DNA from: Prevotella sp. | Lineage (GTDB): Bacteria; Bacteroidota; Bacteroidia; Bacteroidales; Dysgonomonadaceae | DNA length: 64,000 bases | Assembly (NCBI GenBank): GCA_031285625.1 | Contig: JAITVV010000084.1 | Location: forward strand, 83,791-147,790 | Reading direction: 5' to 3' | In this document: positions 28,115 through 37,075 of the stretch, in pieces | Position numbering within the stretch: position 1 is the stretch's first letter | Layout of the letters: each line of letters starts with the position of its first letter | Position numbers and translations under genes: made by a program | Notes under the pieces: model-generated | What the model was told of the DNA's origin: nothing | Seen by the model: only the letters and a program-made list of their open reading frames with translations | The model's database searches: none

Positions 28115-29971
28115 ATGGGAAAAGTAATATTGTTAATTAGGGTAAGTACTGACAGGCAAGAATATGAAGCACAGACCACAGAGTTAGTACAGTTTGTTAA
28201 ATCATTTGGTTATGGTGATAATGACATAATATTGATTCAGGATAAAGAATCAGCTATCAAGTTATCAGAAGAAGAAAGGCAAGGATTAAATAAGATGAAA
28301 GAAGCCATTGTTAATAATGATGGCAATATTGATGCTGTATATTGTTGGGAGTTATCACGCTTATCAAGACAACCAAAGATATTATATTCTATCAGGGATT
28401 TATTATTAGAAAAAAGAATTAATTTAATAGTAAAAGAACCATTTTTAAAATTATTGGATGATAATAAAGAACCTGTATCTACATCAATGATTCAGTTTGG
28501 ATTCTTCATTACATTGGTTGAAAATGAAATGAGGGATAAGAAAGCAAGGTTTGATAGGGGTAGAAAAAATAAAGCATCACAAGGTAAATATGTAGGCGGT
28601 TATATTCGATATGGATATACAATAGATTCCAATAAGAAGTTTATTATAAATGAAGATGAAGCACAAATAATAAGGCTTGTATACAATTTATATGAGACGG
28701 GTAAATATTCACATAGGACAATAGTAGCTGAATTGAAAGAATTGGGGTATGGTAATGATATTGCTAATATTGGCAAGGTACAGAACATATTGAATGCAGA
28801 GGAATATACAGGTGTTACCAAGAATAAAAAATTAAACATATCTTTTCCAATAATCATATCAAAGGAACAATTTAATATATGTAGGCAAATAAGCAATGGG
28901 AATAATGATAAGTTGAATAAATCAAGTGAGATATATTATTCACAGTTATTATTGGAATGTTCTTGTTGTGGTAAGCATTTACATCCAAAGAAATCAGTAA
29001 ACTTATATGGATGTCCTGATAGGACTGTTTTAAATGGTTATCAGATGGATAATATAATTGAGAAGTGTGTAGACCAAAACTATTTAAATATGTCTATAAT
29101 GGATAGTTTATTATGGTATGTGGCAAAAGAAAAAGAAGCAATTACAATATTATCTTCCACTGAGGAAGAAATAAATTTAAATAATTTAAAGATTGAAGAT
29201 TTAAAGAAAAAAGCGGATAGCATTTATAATAGGTTAGATGATTTAAAAAAGAGAAGAAGCAGATTAGGTTTATCCTTCAGTGATGGAATGATAGATGAAG
29301 AAGCATATAGCAAAAGAAAGCAATCATTGAATGAAGAAGAAAATTTAATTAATAGTGATAAGTTGAATTATATAAATGAGATTGAAAGATTAGAAAAAGT
29401 TAATGCTAATATTCATTCCAATTTAATTAATATGAATAATTGGAGAGATATAAATGAGGGCAAGAATATATTAAAGAATTTGGATATTATTATTGGTGAA
29501 CAATTGGATAAGATTGTTGATGATAAGACAAGATATAATATAATCAGGAAACAAGTAAAGAATGTTGTTGTTAAAAAGATTGATGATATAACTAAACAGT
29601 TGGTTATATATTATAATGATGAAAAGTTTCAAAAAGAAAGTTTCTTTTATGAAAAGAAATCCAAACAATCAAAGCCATCCATATACAGGTTTAGCAACAA
29701 GACCATATTTGATATTAGGTCACGTGATAATAAAGATTATGAAATTAAATTTCCAATTGTAAAAGAATATAAAGGCAAGCCACAATTAGGGCAATATGAT
29801 AAGATAAAAGATAAGATGAAACAAGACCCTGAATATGCTGAGAGGAAAAGAAAGAAAGGATATTATTATACAAGGTGTTGGAAGATAAAGAATGATACAA
29901 AATTAACAACACAGCAAAAAGAAGAACAAATAAATAATTTAACTTCAAAATATAAAGAATGGATTATCTAA
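28115..29971 (+). CDS. Large serine recombinase (phage integrase)
   Basis: This site-specific recombinase integrates and excises the phage. The 618 residues show the resolvase catalytic domain with nucleophile Ser11 in IRVSTDRQ and ELSRLSRQ in the arginine-rich helix. A recombinase domain follows (from about residue 155), then a zinc ribbon with CSCCGKHLHPKK and a second Cys in YGCPDR (about residues 282-305). A long coiled coil lies at about 350-440. Length and order fit large serine integrases such as those of phages TP901-1 and A118. It is next to attL, as expected. Confidence 0.95.
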   Translation: MGKVILLIRVSTDRQEYEAQTTELVQFVKSFGYGDNDIILIQDKESAIKLSEEERQGLNKMKEAIVNNDGNIDAVYCWELSRLSRQPKILYSIRDLLLEKRINLIVKEPFLKLLDDNKEPVSTSMIQFGFFITLVENEMRDKKARFDRGRKNKASQGKYVGGYIRYGYTIDSNKKFIINEDEAQIIRLVYNLYETGKYSHRTIVAELKELGYGNDIANIGKVQNILNAEEYTGVTKNKKLNISFPIIISKEQFNICRQISNGNNDKLNKSSEIYYSQLLLECSCCGKHLHPKKSVNLYGCPDRTVLNGYQMDNIIEKCVDQNYLNMSIMDSLLWYVAKEKEAITILSSTEEEINLNNLKIEDLKKKADSIYNRLDDLKKRRSRLGLSFSDGMIDEEAYSKRKQSLNEEENLINSDKLNYINEIERLEKVNANIHSNLINMNNWRDINEGKNILKNLDIIIGEQLDKIVDDKTRYNIIRKQVKNVVVKKIDDITKQLVIYYNDEKFQKESFFYEKKSKQSKPSIYRFSNKTIFDIRSRDNKDYEIKFPIVKEYKGKPQLGQYDKIKDKMKQDPEYAERKRKKGYYYTRCWKIKNDTKLTTQQKEEQINNLTSKYKEWII

Positions 29972-30012
29972 CGATAATCCATTTTTTTATGTATATAAGG
30001 TAAATATCAATA
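29961..30012 (+). promoter_or_regulatory. Terminator-promoter cassette 1
   Basis: Hairpin GGATTATC/GATAATCC (29961-29980) overlaps the recombinase stop codon and is followed by seven T. TATGTATAT (29988-29996), five bases and AAATATCAATA (30002-30012) follow at once. The next start codon is 15 bases further. Confidence 0.7.
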
Positions 30013-30027
30013 ATATAAATTTGATAT

Positions 30028-30791
30028 ATGATAAAGATAACAATTGATAATGTTGATTACAATATACCTTCTGAATGGTCAGATGTAAAATTATCCCAGT
30101 ATGAAAAATGGTTTGAATGTGACATAAAAGAAAAGGAAGATGAAATTGCATTTGTATCTAATGTATCAGGAATTGATTTAAACCTATTAAAAACGCTTCC
30201 ATTGAGTTTTTATAATGATTTGGTAGATATAATAGGATTCTCATTAAAAGATGCTAATATGCTTCCTAAATCGAATATAATAATTGATGGTATTCAATAT
30301 TCAATTAACTCAAGGAATGAATTAACATTGGATGAATGGGTAGATACAGAAGCTGTATTAAAAGGAAATGATAATAAGTTAAGTTCAGTATTAGCAATTG
30401 TATGTAGACCAACAGGTGAAATATATAATAGTAATAGATTATCTGAAAGGATTGAATTATATAAGAATATTACAATGGATAAGTTGTTTCCCTTATTCAG
30501 TTTTTTTTTGACCTTAAAAGAACAATATCAAAAGATTATGAATACCTGTTTAATGGTTCAGGAAGTAACAAACCAATTGCACCTGCATATAGAGAATTTA
30601 GTAAAAAATGGGGGTGGTATAAGCAGATTGCAGAATTGGCGAATGATAATATTCAAGAAATGGATAACATTCTCAAACTCAAAGTTATTGAAGTATTTAA
30701 CTTCCTTTCTTATCAGGTTGATAAGCAAAAAGCAAAAGAAGAACAACAAAAGTTTGAAGAACAATTAAGAAAGAATAATATGAATAATTAA
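30028..30791 (+). CDS. Tail assembly chaperone with probable -1 frameshift
   Basis: In the first frame the protein reads normally for about 160 codons up to FSFF and then becomes atypical text until 30768. In the -1 frame, entered at the T9 tract 30501-30509, it continues as DLKRTISKDYEYLFNG, REFSKKWGWYKQIAELAND and a charged C-terminal helix ending at 30791. The combined product is about 254 residues. The layout matches tail chaperone genes (lambda G/GT type), which make a short and a frameshifted form. Its position before the other tail genes fits. A lost T in the tract (mutation or error) is the alternative. Confidence 0.65.
30501..30509 (+). other. Poly-T (T9) slippery site
   Basis: Nine T contain the heptamer T TTT TTT in the zero frame, the classic arrangement for -1 ribosomal slippage. 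The downstream -1 frame is open for 93 codons and looks protein-like. Transcriptional slippage on the same tract would have a similar effect. Confidence 0.6.
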
Positions 30792-30800
30792 AATAATATA

Positions 30801-31397
30801 ATGATAAAAAAGATAATATATTTATTTGAAAGGTTATCCAAACAGCATAAATTAATTCAATCATTCTACTATAACCGCAATTATGAAATTGGTAGTGGCA
30901 ATGAAAAGCATCCTTTATTATGGTTGGAAGACCCGATGTATATAAATATAACAGGTTCAAATAATAATATAATTGAAGCAGATATAAATTTCAGTGTGTT
31001 ATTGATACCAAATGAAGATACAACCTTTGTAGATTGTCAGGATTTAGCATTTAGTACAGGTCATAACATCATAGAATATATTAAAAAGTATAAACCATTT
31101 GGATTTATAATAAAATCAGGTACAGAATCTGCATTAACATTGCAACATTATTATGATAATAATACAGCAGGTGCAAGATTTTCGTTTGTTTTACAGAATG
31201 CCAATCCTGCAAGTATATGTTTATTGGATGAGCATTTTGAATCAGGTGTATTTAATTGTGATTTCAATGATGATTATTTAAAATATTGTAATGATAAAGA
31301 AGAAGATAAGGTTAATGATTTTGATGTAACCCCTGCAAATAATTGCACAACCTTTGTAGATAAATTACCTGACTTCACATTAAGGACATCAAGATGA
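30801..31397 (+). CDS. Phage structural protein of unknown function
   Basis: This 198-residue soluble protein starts 9 bases after the tail chaperone and overlaps the next gene by 4 bases. It has no motif I recognise. The mix of beta-rich text (NFSVLLIPNEDTTFVD, ARFSFVLQNANPASICL) and its position between chaperone and tail-completion gene suggest a tail or neck component. Confidence 0.6.
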   Translation: MIKKIIYLFERLSKQHKLIQSFYYNRNYEIGSGNEKHPLLWLEDPMYINITGSNNNIIEADINFSVLLIPNEDTTFVDCQDLAFSTGHNIIEYIKKYKPFGFIIKSGTESALTLQHYYDNNTAGARFSFVLQNANPASICLLDEHFESGVFNCDFNDDYLKYCNDKEEDKVNDFDVTPANNCTTFVDKLPDFTLRTSR

Positions 31398-31864
31398 ACA
31401 ATAAAGTAAAAACCATATTAAAAGCCATTAGTGAGGATATTGAAGTTCTTGCACAAATCATATTTGAGACTGATACAATAAGTAATAATACCAAGGTAAG
31501 TAAAAATACTTTAAAAGATAGTCAGTTATCGAAAGATGTAGAAGTAAAGATACAAGAATTGGGTAATCCTATAATAGATATAATGTTCAATCATTATATA
31601 GTTTATTTAGAATGGGATAGACCACCAATGTATGGTAAGATGCCACCTATATCTGATTTACGTGATTGGGCTATTAAAAATGATATTCCTGATGATAATA
31701 GTACATTATATTTGATAAGCAGGGCAATATGGAGAGATGGACATAAAGGCAGACCAATAACAAAAAACTTAATGATAGAGATTGAAGATAGGTTTGATAA
31801 GGAATGGTTTGATTTATTATTTGAAGGAATCATTGATGATTTAATTCAAATATTTAATGAATAA
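31394..31864 (+). CDS. Tail completion/neck-like protein
   Basis: This 156-residue protein has the segment YLEWDRPPMYGKMPPISDL, a pattern I associate with small head-tail joining proteins (HK97 gp10-like) in Bacteroidetes phages. It is coupled to the preceding gene through a 4-base overlap and ends at cassette 2. The family assignment is by resemblance only. Confidence 0.5.
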   Translation: MNNKVKTILKAISEDIEVLAQIIFETDTISNNTKVSKNTLKDSQLSKDVEVKIQELGNPIIDIMFNHYIVYLEWDRPPMYGKMPPISDLRDWAIKNDIPDDNSTLYLISRAIWRDGHKGRPITKNLMIEIEDRFDKEWFDLLFEGIIDDLIQIFNE

Positions 31865-31872
31865 AATATATA

Positions 31873-31925
31873 GAGTATCATTAGATACTCCATTCTTTTT
31901 TATGTATATGTTATAAATATCAATA
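31873..31925 (+). promoter_or_regulatory. Terminator-promoter cassette 2
   Basis: Hairpin GAGTATC/GATACTC (31873-31890), a T tract, TATGTATAT (31901-31909), five bases and AAATATCAATA (31915-31925). The start codon follows after 14 bases. Confidence 0.7.
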
Positions 31926-31939
31926 TTTAAAAAATTATA

Positions 31940-33901
31940 ATGTCGAATATTATAACTACAGATATAGCAACAATAGTTGATAGTGATAAGATTACATTGG
32001 TTAATAATCCATCATTTATACAGTTTATAGGTAATCAGGGTCTTAATGAAAAATTAGATACATTGGTTATTAAATTCAATGGGATAATGCAACCAAATGA
32101 TAATTTTGAAAATTTATATTATATTGGTTTCACTTATACTGACAATGGTATTCTATATAATGTTAAATATGTTCAAACTGTTGATGCAGAATATGCTGCA
32201 CAATATAATAATATCTTCTATCAAGGTAATACAGTAGTTGATACAGTTAGGAATTTACAGCAGAAGTTATTAGATAATAACTTCTTGGTTAATAATTTTA
32301 TCATTAGTGCTAATAATGATTTGCTATCTATTAAGCCAAAAGTAGGTGATGCAAGCAAAGCATATACATTATCATATATAACAGGTTATGCAACCACAAC
32401 TGACCCACATATTGAAATAAATGGTGCTATAACATACATTACACCATCAGTTATATCAAGTGGTACAGAAGAAGTTGATAATACCATACCAACATTTACA
32501 TTAACAGTGAATAGTTTTACATCAAATGATGCATTACCTGCTGCTGCTTTATTAACCTTTGTTGAAAACAACAGTAAAAACAGTTATAAAATACAGGGAA
32601 CAACTGATAAAAGTTTGATTGATGGTAATAAAAATTACTTTTATCTTAATTCCAATCCTGTAATAACCTGTAATAACCTTATTCAGGCATTGTTAACAGT
32701 ACCATTTTTCAAAAATAACTTCATTTTAAGTGTTGATGGGGATGAATTTTCATTGGTTGGTAAGCGAAATAACCCTAATTTTTCATTCAATGTTACATAT
32801 AATCCATCATTTTGCAGCATAAATAACACACAATATACAATAAATAACAGTAATGTATTATATAATAGTCAAATTGAGTTGGATATATACAAGAATAATC
32901 AGTATGTAACCACTGTATCTAAGTCATATATTGATAGTGATGTATGGTTTGATGTAAATAATATATTAAATAGAACAATGAAATCATATCCAAACTGTTT
33001 ATTCTTACCAAATAATATATTAGACAGTGGTACAACGATGAAATATAATTACAATAGTAAGTATATTAAAAATTATGATACACAATTTATTAACTTCAGT
33101 GAAAATAAATATGTTGTAGATGGCTTTGTTAGAACATTAGAACCAAATGATATAAACAGTTATATTTATTCAGCAGATGAAGATGTTGAATGTAATATAC
33201 TTACCAATAAGTTAGACAGGATATATAATATTGGTGAAGATATATCAGCTAATATTATAATAGAACCAAATGATGATACATCATATACAATTGGATTATT
33301 AATTAAATATTATGAGAATAATAAATTAGTTAATGAAAATATAATTGATACTGATAATGGTAAAGACTTGATTAGTAGTATATATGTTACTGCTGATAAA
33401 ATATTAATTACAGACAGGACACAATTTATAGATGTTGTTTGGGTGAAGATACCAAATGAAAGCCCTGATGACTTTTATGAAATTTCATCTTATATCAGAT
33501 ATAAGATATTACGTGAATGTAATGATAGTTATGGTTTTATGTTTTTGAATAAATTAGGGGGTTGGGATATATATTACTTCAATAGTGATTTCAATACAGA
33601 ATTTAAAACTGAGGTAACCACTTCATTTAAAACATTGCAACCAAATTATAAACTTAGTGATACTTACGAAAAGGTTGAATTTAAAGAAACAGAAGAAACT
33701 TTTGCAATTAAATCAATGGTGAATAAAGAGACTGCTGAATGGTTAAAAGAATTATCAACAAGTAAATATGTATATTCATTATTTGATAATAATAGGTATG
33801 TGATTGTACAAGATTTTGATTTAAGTATTTCGGATAAAGATTTATTTGAGGTCACAATGAAATATACCTATTCTGACACATATAATACTATTTTAAAATA
33901 A
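31940..33901 (+). CDS. Large tail/baseplate protein
   Basis: This 653-residue protein is rich in Asn, Asp and Thr and predicted to be mostly beta strand, with no signal peptide. I recognise no named domain. The internal pairing of FVENNSKNSYKIQG and repeated NNFIIS/NNFILS segments (about residues 112 and 255) suggests two related beta domains. It is a single-gene unit between cassettes 2 and 3, next to another large tail protein, so a baseplate or distal tail role is inferred. Confidence 0.55.
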   Translation: MSNIITTDIATIVDSDKITLVNNPSFIQFIGNQGLNEKLDTLVIKFNGIMQPNDNFENLYYIGFTYTDNGILYNVKYVQTVDAEYAAQYNNIFYQGNTVVDTVRNLQQKLLDNNFLVNNFIISANNDLLSIKPKVGDASKAYTLSYITGYATTTDPHIEINGAITYITPSVISSGTEEVDNTIPTFTLTVNSFTSNDALPAAALLTFVENNSKNSYKIQGTTDKSLIDGNKNYFYLNSNPVITCNNLIQALLTVPFFKNNFILSVDGDEFSLVGKRNNPNFSFNVTYNPSFCSINNTQYTINNSNVLYNSQIELDIYKNNQYVTTVSKSYIDSDVWFDVNNILNRTMKSYPNCLFLPNNILDSGTTMKYNYNSKYIKNYDTQFINFSENKYVVDGFVRTLEPNDINSYIYSADEDVECNILTNKLDRIYNIGEDISANIIIEPNDDTSYTIGLLIKYYENNKLVNENIIDTDNGKDLISSIYVTADKILITDRTQFIDVVWVKIPNESPDDFYEISSYIRYKILRECNDSYGFMFLNKLGGWDIYYFNSDFNTEFKTEVTTSFKTLQPNYKLSDTYEKVEFKETEETFAIKSMVNKETAEWLKELSTSKYVYSLFDNNRYVIVQDFDLSISDKDLFEVTMKYTYSDTYNTILK

Positions 33902-33906
33902 ATGAA

Positions 33907-33958
33907 TGGAGTATCATTAGATACTCCATTTTTTATGTATATATCCCAAATATCAATA
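33907..33958 (+). promoter_or_regulatory. Terminator-promoter cassette 3
   Basis: Hairpin TGGAGTATC/GATACTCCA (33907-33928), T tract, TATGTATAT (33934-33942), five bases and AAATATCAATA (33948-33958). The stem is the same as in cassette 2. The start codon follows after 16 bases. Confidence 0.7.
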
Positions 33959-33974
33959 TTTTAAAATATTATAA

Positions 33975-36707
33975 ATGCAACTTATAGAATTTTATATCAA
34001 TGATAGGTTAATAGATTATACCAATGCAAATGATTTAGGAATTAAATTATCAAGACAAATTTTTAAGCCATCTGAATTTACATCAAAAGATTCACAAATG
34101 TCTTATAAGATAACCATTCCAAATAGTGTTACCAATAATGAGATATTCAATTATTCAAATGTTGAAGAAGTAAAAGATAAATTCAATTATGAATATACAG
34201 CAAAGGTATATGTGGATAACATATTAATCTTTGATGGGTACTTTATGTTGCAGGAGATAACTGAAAAAAAATATATAGGTAATTTATATATTCCTGTATA
34301 TAAGACCATCAAAGATATATTTGGTAATAATGTGATGAATAAACCATCTTCCAATACTGAAAAAAACAAATGGTTATTTAATATGGATGGTGCATCAGAT
34401 ATAAGTGCTTGGAATGAACAAGTATTAACCAACTTTGAAAATAACAGGGCATCTGATTGTTTATTCCCATATATATTATATGGATTGATTCCAAAAATAA
34501 GTATTAATCCAAATGATTATGTAAATGGTGAAATGGTTGGTGAATATACTGATAAGAATGTATATGATAAATATGCAAGATTGGGTTATGAAGATATACC
34601 ACCTGCAATGAATGTATTGGAGACAATTAAACATATGTTTGTATCTAATGGTTTAACTATTTCAGGTACAGCATTTAACGATGATAGGTTGAAACATCTA
34701 TATATGTCATATTCCAATCCAACAGATTATATACAAGAATGGAATTATGGTGATTTATCCACCATTGAAGTAAACGGTTCTTGGTCAATGTGGGATATGA
34801 ATAATACATTTGAATGGCAAATTTCACAAAACAGTGATAGTTATGGTTCATATTATGGTACTAATATATTAGATTCAAATAGATTTATATTAAATTACTA
34901 TACTGATACAGGGACAAATACCATATATAATTCTTATGATGAGATAAAAAATGCTGTAACAAGAAAAAGAAATAATTTAAGTATTACCATACCTCAATCA
35001 GGCTACTATAAAATAACCTTATCGGGTAATTTATCATTAAATACAAGTGTTTACCGAGGTGAATTAGTTGATAATATAACAGGTAAAAAATTCACAGGTG
35101 TTATACAGCATAATAATGACACTCGTAATAATAGCTTTCAAAGGTCTATGTATGAGATTCAGGTATTACGTGATTTTGGTGAGGGTAGTTTTACATATGA
35201 TAAAGTTGTAGGTCATTATAATCAACCTAATTTTCCTCAGACACAAGCAGGTGATACTAATCAATATCCTAAATATTATCCATTTGATGGTGAGGATATG
35301 ATTATAGACCCTCAAACAAATATTAATTTTATTAGTGGTTTGCATTGGGGTAATTATGATAATGAATTAAAAGATTATAATCCAATTGGGGGTACATATC
35401 CTTCAAATTATATGTTTATGAAAAATGGATATAGTTGGAATAATACTTTTTCTCAAAGGCAAAAAATATACCACGTGTATGATAGTGAGAAATCAGCAGG
35501 TACAGATGATGGTGTTAATTACAGATGTTATAATTTAGATGACTTAACCAATCAATTAGTAACTAATGATGTGGCATTACATTATGGTAAGATAGAAGAT
35601 ATGCCAAATAATAATTATTGTGCTCAATCTAATGGAATATATGGTGAGGGGTTGGTACAAAGTGTAATATGGTTGGATAAGGGTGAACATATAACTGTTG
35701 CTGTTGTAGGTAATATGGGTGACTACAAGAAGCAATCATCAGACCATACCCATTTTGATGCAAATATTGTGTTGATAGATAGTGTTAATTTTGATTTAAA
35801 AATTGAAAGTTTCAGAACTGATATTCAATGGAATAATTTTGACAATGATGGAAATTATGATTCAGATAATGTATTATCTTGGAATGATGCTAATACATTC
35901 CAAAATGGATATATAGATTTATGTAAGTTTCTTCCATCAGAAGTTAAAATTAATGATTTCTTGGATAATTTTTGTAAGGCATTTAATTTGAATTTGATAC
36001 AACCAACACAAAATAATTTTGAATTAAATGTAAAACAGACCAAACAGTTAGGTACAAGTGATATAGTATCATTTGAAGATAAGTTTAATATTAAATTAAG
36101 AACAAATGAACCATTAGGCTTACCAAGTGAGATTAATATTAAATGGTCTATTGACGAGGAAGAAGAAGGATATGTTGCAAGTGGTGGTTATACAGGTAAT
36201 GGACAATTTCAAACAGGTACTATTGGTGGTTCAGTAAGTGAACAATCATCAACATTTAGTTATAATTGGTATAAGGATATTGATTTCTTTGGAGTTTCAG
36301 ATAGTGTACCTGTGATATCCAAACACGAAGTATGGGAAAATGGTACAGAAGATTATGGTGAAATGCAGAAGAAATATTATTCAAATTTACCAATAAGATT
36401 TTTCTATCCAAATAGTTTAGTTGCTTGGAATAATGGTAATTATCATTATAATGTCTTCCAATTAGGTAATAATTATGTTGATTTGGTGAGTTTAAAAAAT
36501 GAATATGACATTACAACGATATCCATTTTGGATTATGAGAATAAACAGTATTCAATTTTGAATAATTATTTTACATTGATTACAACAAATAATACCAATT
36601 ATACAATAATAGAGACTTATTTGACACCTGAGGAATATCAATTATTAAATGGTAGGAATATTCAGATTTATATTATGTATCTTCAATTGACCAATATGAC
36701 CCATTGA
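33975..36707 (+). CDS. Large distal tail/baseplate protein
   Basis: This 910-residue protein opens with MQLIEFYINDRLIDYTNAND and DSQMSYKITIPNS, which resembles tail proteins of Bacteroidetes siphophages that begin with a distal-tail-like domain. A region of mixed beta strands follows, then a Gly/Ser-rich linker near residue 740 (SGGYTGNGQFQTG). No enzymatic motif is seen. The position before the holin-like and tape measure genes supports a tail-tip role. Confidence 0.6.
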   Translation: MQLIEFYINDRLIDYTNANDLGIKLSRQIFKPSEFTSKDSQMSYKITIPNSVTNNEIFNYSNVEEVKDKFNYEYTAKVYVDNILIFDGYFMLQEITEKKYIGNLYIPVYKTIKDIFGNNVMNKPSSNTEKNKWLFNMDGASDISAWNEQVLTNFENNRASDCLFPYILYGLIPKISINPNDYVNGEMVGEYTDKNVYDKYARLGYEDIPPAMNVLETIKHMFVSNGLTISGTAFNDDRLKHLYMSYSNPTDYIQEWNYGDLSTIEVNGSWSMWDMNNTFEWQISQNSDSYGSYYGTNILDSNRFILNYYTDTGTNTIYNSYDEIKNAVTRKRNNLSITIPQSGYYKITLSGNLSLNTSVYRGELVDNITGKKFTGVIQHNNDTRNNSFQRSMYEIQVLRDFGEGSFTYDKVVGHYNQPNFPQTQAGDTNQYPKYYPFDGEDMIIDPQTNINFISGLHWGNYDNELKDYNPIGGTYPSNYMFMKNGYSWNNTFSQRQKIYHVYDSEKSAGTDDGVNYRCYNLDDLTNQLVTNDVALHYGKIEDMPNNNYCAQSNGIYGEGLVQSVIWLDKGEHITVAVVGNMGDYKKQSSDHTHFDANIVLIDSVNFDLKIESFRTDIQWNNFDNDGNYDSDNVLSWNDANTFQNGYIDLCKFLPSEVKINDFLDNFCKAFNLNLIQPTQNNFELNVKQTKQLGTSDIVSFEDKFNIKLRTNEPLGLPSEINIKWSIDEEEEGYVASGGYTGNGQFQTGTIGGSVSEQSSTFSYNWYKDIDFFGVSDSVPVISKHEVWENGTEDYGEMQKKYYSNLPIRFFYPNSLVAWNNGNYHYNVFQLGNNYVDLVSLKNEYDITTISILDYENKQYSILNNYFTLITTNNTNYTIIETYLTPEEYQLLNGRNIQIYIMYLQLTNMTH

Positions 36708-36746
36708 TGAAATCACCATCAAAAATTAAATTGATTAGAAAAATAT

Positions 36747-36757
36747 AAATATCAATA
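36747..36757 (+). promoter_or_regulatory. AAATATCAATA site before the holin-like gene
   Basis: The core AAATATCAATA is exact, but there is no TATGTATAT or hairpin upstream. The start codon is 20 bases further. Confidence 0.5.
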
Positions 36758-36777
36758 TTTTTTAAAATATAATATTT

Positions 36778-36981
36778 ATGAAAGATTTATTTTGTGAAGA
36801 TGGAAGTTGTGATATTTCCAAAGGTAAATTATGTATTCGTAGAGTTATAGGGGCATTAGGATTTATAGCTTTTATTGGATGTATTTATTTGGGAATTTAT
36901 CATCCATCAGTTGATTTATTGGCAATGTTAAGCGCATCATTAATTGGTTTAACAACGGTTGATAAATTTATTAAAAAATAA
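36778..36981 (+). CDS. Small membrane protein, holin-like
   Basis: This 67-residue protein has two hydrophobic helices (VIGALGFIAFIGCIYLGIY and LLAMLSASLIGLTTV) and a Lys-rich end, a shape shared by small phage holins. It sits among tail genes and not next to the lysis-type gene at 54259, so a tail-related membrane role is also possible. Confidence 0.5.
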   Translation: MKDLFCEDGSCDISKGKLCIRRVIGALGFIAFIGCIYLGIYHPSVDLLAMLSASLIGLTTVDKFIKK

Positions 36982-37001
36982 TATATTAAAATGAAATGAA
37001 T

Positions 37002-37056
37002 GGGAACACAATAAAGTGTTCCCCTTTTTTTTATGTATATGTGGGAAATATCAATA
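37002..37056 (+). promoter_or_regulatory. Terminator-promoter cassette 4
   Basis: Hairpin GGGAACAC/GTGTTCCC (37002-37023), eight T, TATGTATAT (37032-37040), five bases and AAATATCAATA (37046-37056). The start codon of the tape measure follows after 19 bases. Confidence 0.7.
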
Positions 37057-37075
37057 TTTCAAATTACTATTTGAA

